Shown one piece after another: positions 6,201 through 7,351 of a stretch of DNA of 7,351 nt. Under the pieces are notes generated by a model. The model searched no databases, had not been told where the DNA came from, and saw nothing but the letters and a program-made list of their open reading frames with translations. Where the stretch lies: the NCBI GenBank assembly GCA_945867185.1, contig CAMBHM010000073.1, forward strand, positions 1 through 7,351, in the 5' to 3' direction. A program made the position numbers and the translations under genes. Source of the DNA: Legionella genomosp. 1. GTDB taxonomy: Bacteria > Pseudomonadota > Gammaproteobacteria > Legionellales > Legionellaceae. Positions within the stretch are counted from its first letter, which is position 1; each line of letters starts with the position of its first letter.

Positions 6201-7351
6201 CGAAATACCGATGTGCCTTATGATAAAACACGCGGCATGGGCATTTGGCATACTCGGGTGAATGCTTCCCGGGTTGAAAAGCAACACAGTGGCCGTACTG
6301 GACGACAAGGCTCACCCGGGGATGTGCATTATTTCTTTAATCTGCAAGATGTCCCCCATCAAGATATCCCCAGGTTGCAACAAGCCATTGATGATAAAGC
6401 GGTTAAAGACCGGCGATACAATGAAACCTTGTTTACCCTGTTAAATGCATTGTTTGACATGGCCCTGATGCCGCTTCCACTCGCTGAACAACCGACCTTC
6501 ATCAGCACACGCTGGGCGCCCTTCAGTACCGCGTGTGAAAGGCTCTATCGAGAGAATAATGATGATTTTCTGCCATGCTTGATTAATAAAGCAAAAACCG
6601 AGGGAATCTTACCGCCGGACTGCCAGGACGCCGCCATCAGACAAGCCCTCGAACAAACCCTTTTTGCTAAGCCACCGCGTTATGGCTTAAACCCAACGGC
6701 CGTGCGTATCGAGAAAACCCAGATCAGGATCCCCCCCTACTTATGGTTACAAGATACACCAGCAGAACCGCTTTCAACCGAAGAAGTCGCGACGATTAAA
6801 GACAATGTCCAGCGCCTATTATGGCAACTCCCTGATAAAAAAAGCCGTCCACCCCAACTTGGCTATTTATACTTAGAAAAAAACGCATTACAACAGGCTC
6901 AAATTCGTGAAATTCATCAAGCCGTTTTAACCGACTTTTTAAATCAAGCCATGCAAAAAACACCCTGGTATGCGCGCTGGAAAAGCCATGCGCCGCATTT
7001 GCGTGCTATCAAAGACAATCCTAACACATTGGTCTTTTTCCATGCGTTAGCGACCATACCTTGCAAAGCCGAAGATAAAACGCCACTCATCCCATTCAAA
7101 CTGATGCAAACCACCCTCCTGGCTTCATTGAATGATTATTTAGACCATGCTTATTGGCCAATTAGCCAGGATAGAAAACGCTTTACACATCAATTAATCC
7201 AAGACATAACAAAAGCGTCCTGCGTAACAGAAATCTTGCATAGCTTATCCCGTACCCAACAAGCTATCATCAAGCAAGACATCATCACCAATAGAACCAG
7301 GTTCAAAAAACTACATTTTTTTACCCCGAGTCGTTTACAAGCAGAGATTAA
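240..7351 (+). CDS. Giant SecA-like ATPase-domain protein, 3' truncated by window end
   Basis: Seen: the frame is open for 2,370 codons plus two bases, with no stop. In-frame stops at 201, 222 and 225 make ATG 240 the first possible start. No Shine-Dalgarno is visible; the next Met (residue 24, base 309) is a weaker alternative. Residues ~1-130 alternate predicted strands and helices. Residues ~130-1500 are unrecognised, helix-rich and soluble-looking, with acidic linkers near 364-368 and 1061-1071 and no signal peptide or clear membrane segment. Residues ~1521-2037 match SecA in order: AFALMREA (1526-1533), QLL (1546-1548), Walker A DTGQGKS (1565-1571), motif Ia region ending KRD (1599-1601), Walker B-like VNESD (1668-1672), a PPXD-like insertion (~1680-1860), SGT (1866-1868), GRNTD (1987-1991), QHSGRTGRQG (2015-2024) and FFNLQD (2032-2037). 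Residues 2038-2370 show no clear SecA scaffold, wing or zinc-binding tail. Family knowledge: SecA uses ATP to push unfolded preproteins through SecYEG. Inferred: a SecA-derived motor repurposed in a giant protein; substrate and location unknown. Walker B Asp is replaced by Asn, so hydrolysis may be weakened. It is not the housekeeping secA. Confidence 0.93.
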   Translation, partial: MPKPVRIFLPQTASALSPRLLEDMEEGDRLLLIVEKALTTSELNSLTEQIKSIRLHRLTLDIRLELLQSDAFINMIALIPRQHLRYVELVFPKHELTKCEIAAQIEHTLTTVIAPRVDFVLMISTVDIEERLREPDLDKTNHARCNRTLLNLCEFEKQIIDNIHARPATEVSQVIAIRQGEEELLDSPSKPKIRLKALIESSLDCQEGNALMRPELQHVEQAEVSAVQMIEAEHHVEVMQDTYTGETLDYEQFKAKAITLSKQRFARYFTYNIESALRLFEPMMTDKYATTPAEANIPIKFLSPAAAEFLGKNLPQFTAINLHNLPQGFLLKKAIDPDQSVLDYNPLWEGADNPFTPTDTFIQDEEEERYYQVDLNPLLSVPSPKTYAWGKYIVENHPNFINAWIQYGTQGLDAISFALESLEQTCAEEAFNQPKRLGRHLKILYKIRDSLYAYLTSFDYAPLFQQNQLSQFVARIMRYDDNQREALANLLNQTFACDLIHFLDTFDVFWQAIETLCANRYKTYRIEVKAYEIRVIDNNPDTFFSFRLLKHDSRIEVYWDAGPKNTSTFRRFDEFEHSKDMLRWMNLGFNTQAIQTWLPDWVNRAKLQTAYIGTILEREARDRIRYANGRLFYTPSTLMERLLTTLTNTRNLDEQIAYMRFSGLTDYRVYNAIVQKQLKLYHGIQDRDYRIWPKEKVTLEALSSLSMNFQDAKVFNATWSRYLGQQSDALPYPILFAPDRMIGSMQHGLLSFPPVSYFIALLFISHSQAFDDLPTLYDDWSNLLASCTGLNHHDQLHTRFLQAFCQDLIRLHHMGLRLNIHEGALFCYLLFAEVTREPVLFNQSLHQSLHQLEMNPEGTRRWLRARESNATRLAKTFTQAIPLGHFRGVSFFEHKGHSLHSVFTLAERLAKTESLFATFGEHLVLLAELMSLQGIKDEEVVAIESLLIEASQAPAPNPLHYAVTLIIQSAFAVKAEVMLQALKETQALTGFEPTLIKGILQRHGFCLSEDKTVEVRPHDDREVKEAMVSLLVLLEFGPRAMFFLAKEAITRRVEVAAAGVEESKTSEEEQEVLTHFHNRHAELESMSFMALQTAIQRELSNQGFVFQGLAKSLLQKVFMLLRWQLLNQAFSNVPPEIKDALEHLPGLNQAVHSFEDMATFKQISQGLANVIPASLFWQQPERLAPLLQAQLPKFDYKTLHYLFQIIKQLPQAYQVCLFEPLLLNKTAAYAAFHRRFIDLLNHVQTLLVKHFNPTAIEQYIRFVGQDPVDDELLSFIIARHAKDREDPFLRWFFQGPIVLASDVIKKILTLSDPIKDKALLCEWLSAFPAQDLPDMLVRLDRKSPSLLTLLAKSFSTRLPSQRAFTSAEWIKLITLFDALKAHEQHQLGLCYERMTPNMWCLLHALETRGEDEDFLHFLHSFETAPFGPRNIQEQFDTRQVERIVNQSLDLFNESPHDYAYRLQWLQTFLFVNHLGYTRPFIHGKPIKDWKNDDIQSLFLALKQGYTTGHFEKGLADLSPNERLGVAFALMREALYRATGQFPNSTQLLSLLQGALHEQDMLSNIDTGQGKSLIDMMKAAFLWLTHTRVDMTTSSITDAKRDIEHYGTFLTFLSIPYGHSPILSSSDRFAFVANGVNFSTFAQLSLFFAKAYVLGYRLDEPQDKLALIVNESDYSLLDDRTIYRYATAAGCPVKAHQVWLYDAINAYVCEDKLFKTAHFSQDLDILRLKRHVKQYARTQQKKLEGLGPFSDAQWLLWIESALLVNYKLKENTEYIIPEAHESVMIFGKSALSHVTKVLMIEADIKGKASPDAKFGNGIQQLLYAQLNCRYPSQHFVIEPETKTLLSSNNRNLMDYYRRRKARIWGSSGTVGSSVELQELHAKFALAGSKIEPHHPKQVVVHAPLWFKNEAEQFKALSKALMRATKPDNAPSQLVFCKDIDMVHRFHQFLQKQKASLRMQCYTGHGHEETVIEIAANAGMITNTTAAIGRNTDVPYDKTRGMGIWHTRVNASRVEKQHSGRTGRQGSPGDVHYFFNLQDVPHQDIPRLQQAIDDKAVKDRRYNETLFTLLNALFDMALMPLPLAEQPTFISTRWAPFSTACERLYRENNDDFLPCLINKAKTEGILPPDCQDAAIRQALEQTLFAKPPRYGLNPTAVRIEKTQIRIPPYLWLQDTPAEPLSTEEVATIKDNVQRLLWQLPDKKSRPPQLGYLYLEKNALQQAQIREIHQAVLTDFLNQAMQKTPWYARWKSHAPHLRAIKDNPNTLVFFHALATIPCKAEDKTPLIPFKLMQTTLLASLNDYLDHAYWPISQDRKRFTHQLIQDITKASCVTEILHSLSRTQQAIIKQDIITNRTRFKKLHFFTPSRLQAEI

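Noticed and set aside
4800..6350. Interpretation as a housekeeping secA or a generic RNA/DNA DEAD-box helicase
   Set aside because: Housekeeping SecA begins with the motor and is under 1,000 residues. Generic DEAD-box proteins lack the PPXD-like insertion and the SecA-style QLL, SGT and GRxGRQG context seen here.
6731..6737. Run of seven C residues as a possible phase-variation tract
   Set aside because: Seven bases is short for contingency-locus slippage, the frame is intact through it, and it lies deep within the gene rather than near the start.

Overview
The window is essentially one gene. A single uninterrupted reading frame starts at ATG 240 on the + strand and is still open at the last base, giving at least 2,370 codons with no in-frame stop. 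I translated it end to end by hand. About two thirds of the way in, at residues ~1521-2037, it carries a complete but divergent SecA-type ATPase motor. The SecA Q motif, Walker A, a Walker B-like strand, a preprotein-crosslinking-domain-like insertion, motif III, motif V and the arginine-finger motif VI all occur in SecA order and at close to SecA spacing. The motor sits behind roughly 1,500 residues of unrecognised, mostly helical sequence and is followed by at least 330 more. This is therefore not the housekeeping SecA (about 800-950 residues, motor at the N-terminus) but a giant SecA-related protein. Its most striking detail is a Walker B in which the first acidic residue is Asn (NESD instead of DEVD), while the Walker A lysine and the motif V/VI arginines are kept.

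Layout: bases 1-239 are a non-coding leader, possibly with the last codons of an upstream gene at the very start. The leader holds two compact hairpins (124-150 and 156-166) and a bacterial-type promoter candidate (TTGACT / TG-extended TACACT, 183-209) whose -35 box lies inside a perfect TTGAC-N6-GTCAA dyad. A second small dyad (218-231) lies in the short predicted 5' leader. There is no recognisable Shine-Dalgarno sequence. Bases 240-7351 are the giant gene, truncated by the window end. I see no convincing gene on the minus strand, no RNA gene, no mobile element and no CRISPR.

Organism: GC content looks moderate (two coding lines counted by hand gave 45-47%). The intron-free 7 kb frame and the sigma-70-like promoter point to a bacterium. 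Giant, non-modular, helix-rich proteins with one recognisable enzymatic core are typical of intracellular or protist-associated bacteria such as Legionellales or Chlamydiae-like groups. This is inference from style, not from a sequence match, and the taxonomic assignment is weak.

Function: the motor resemblance suggests ATP-dependent handling of a polypeptide, but neither the partner nor the cellular site can be read from this sequence. A role as a secreted effector or as an intracellular remodelling machine is possible but unproven.
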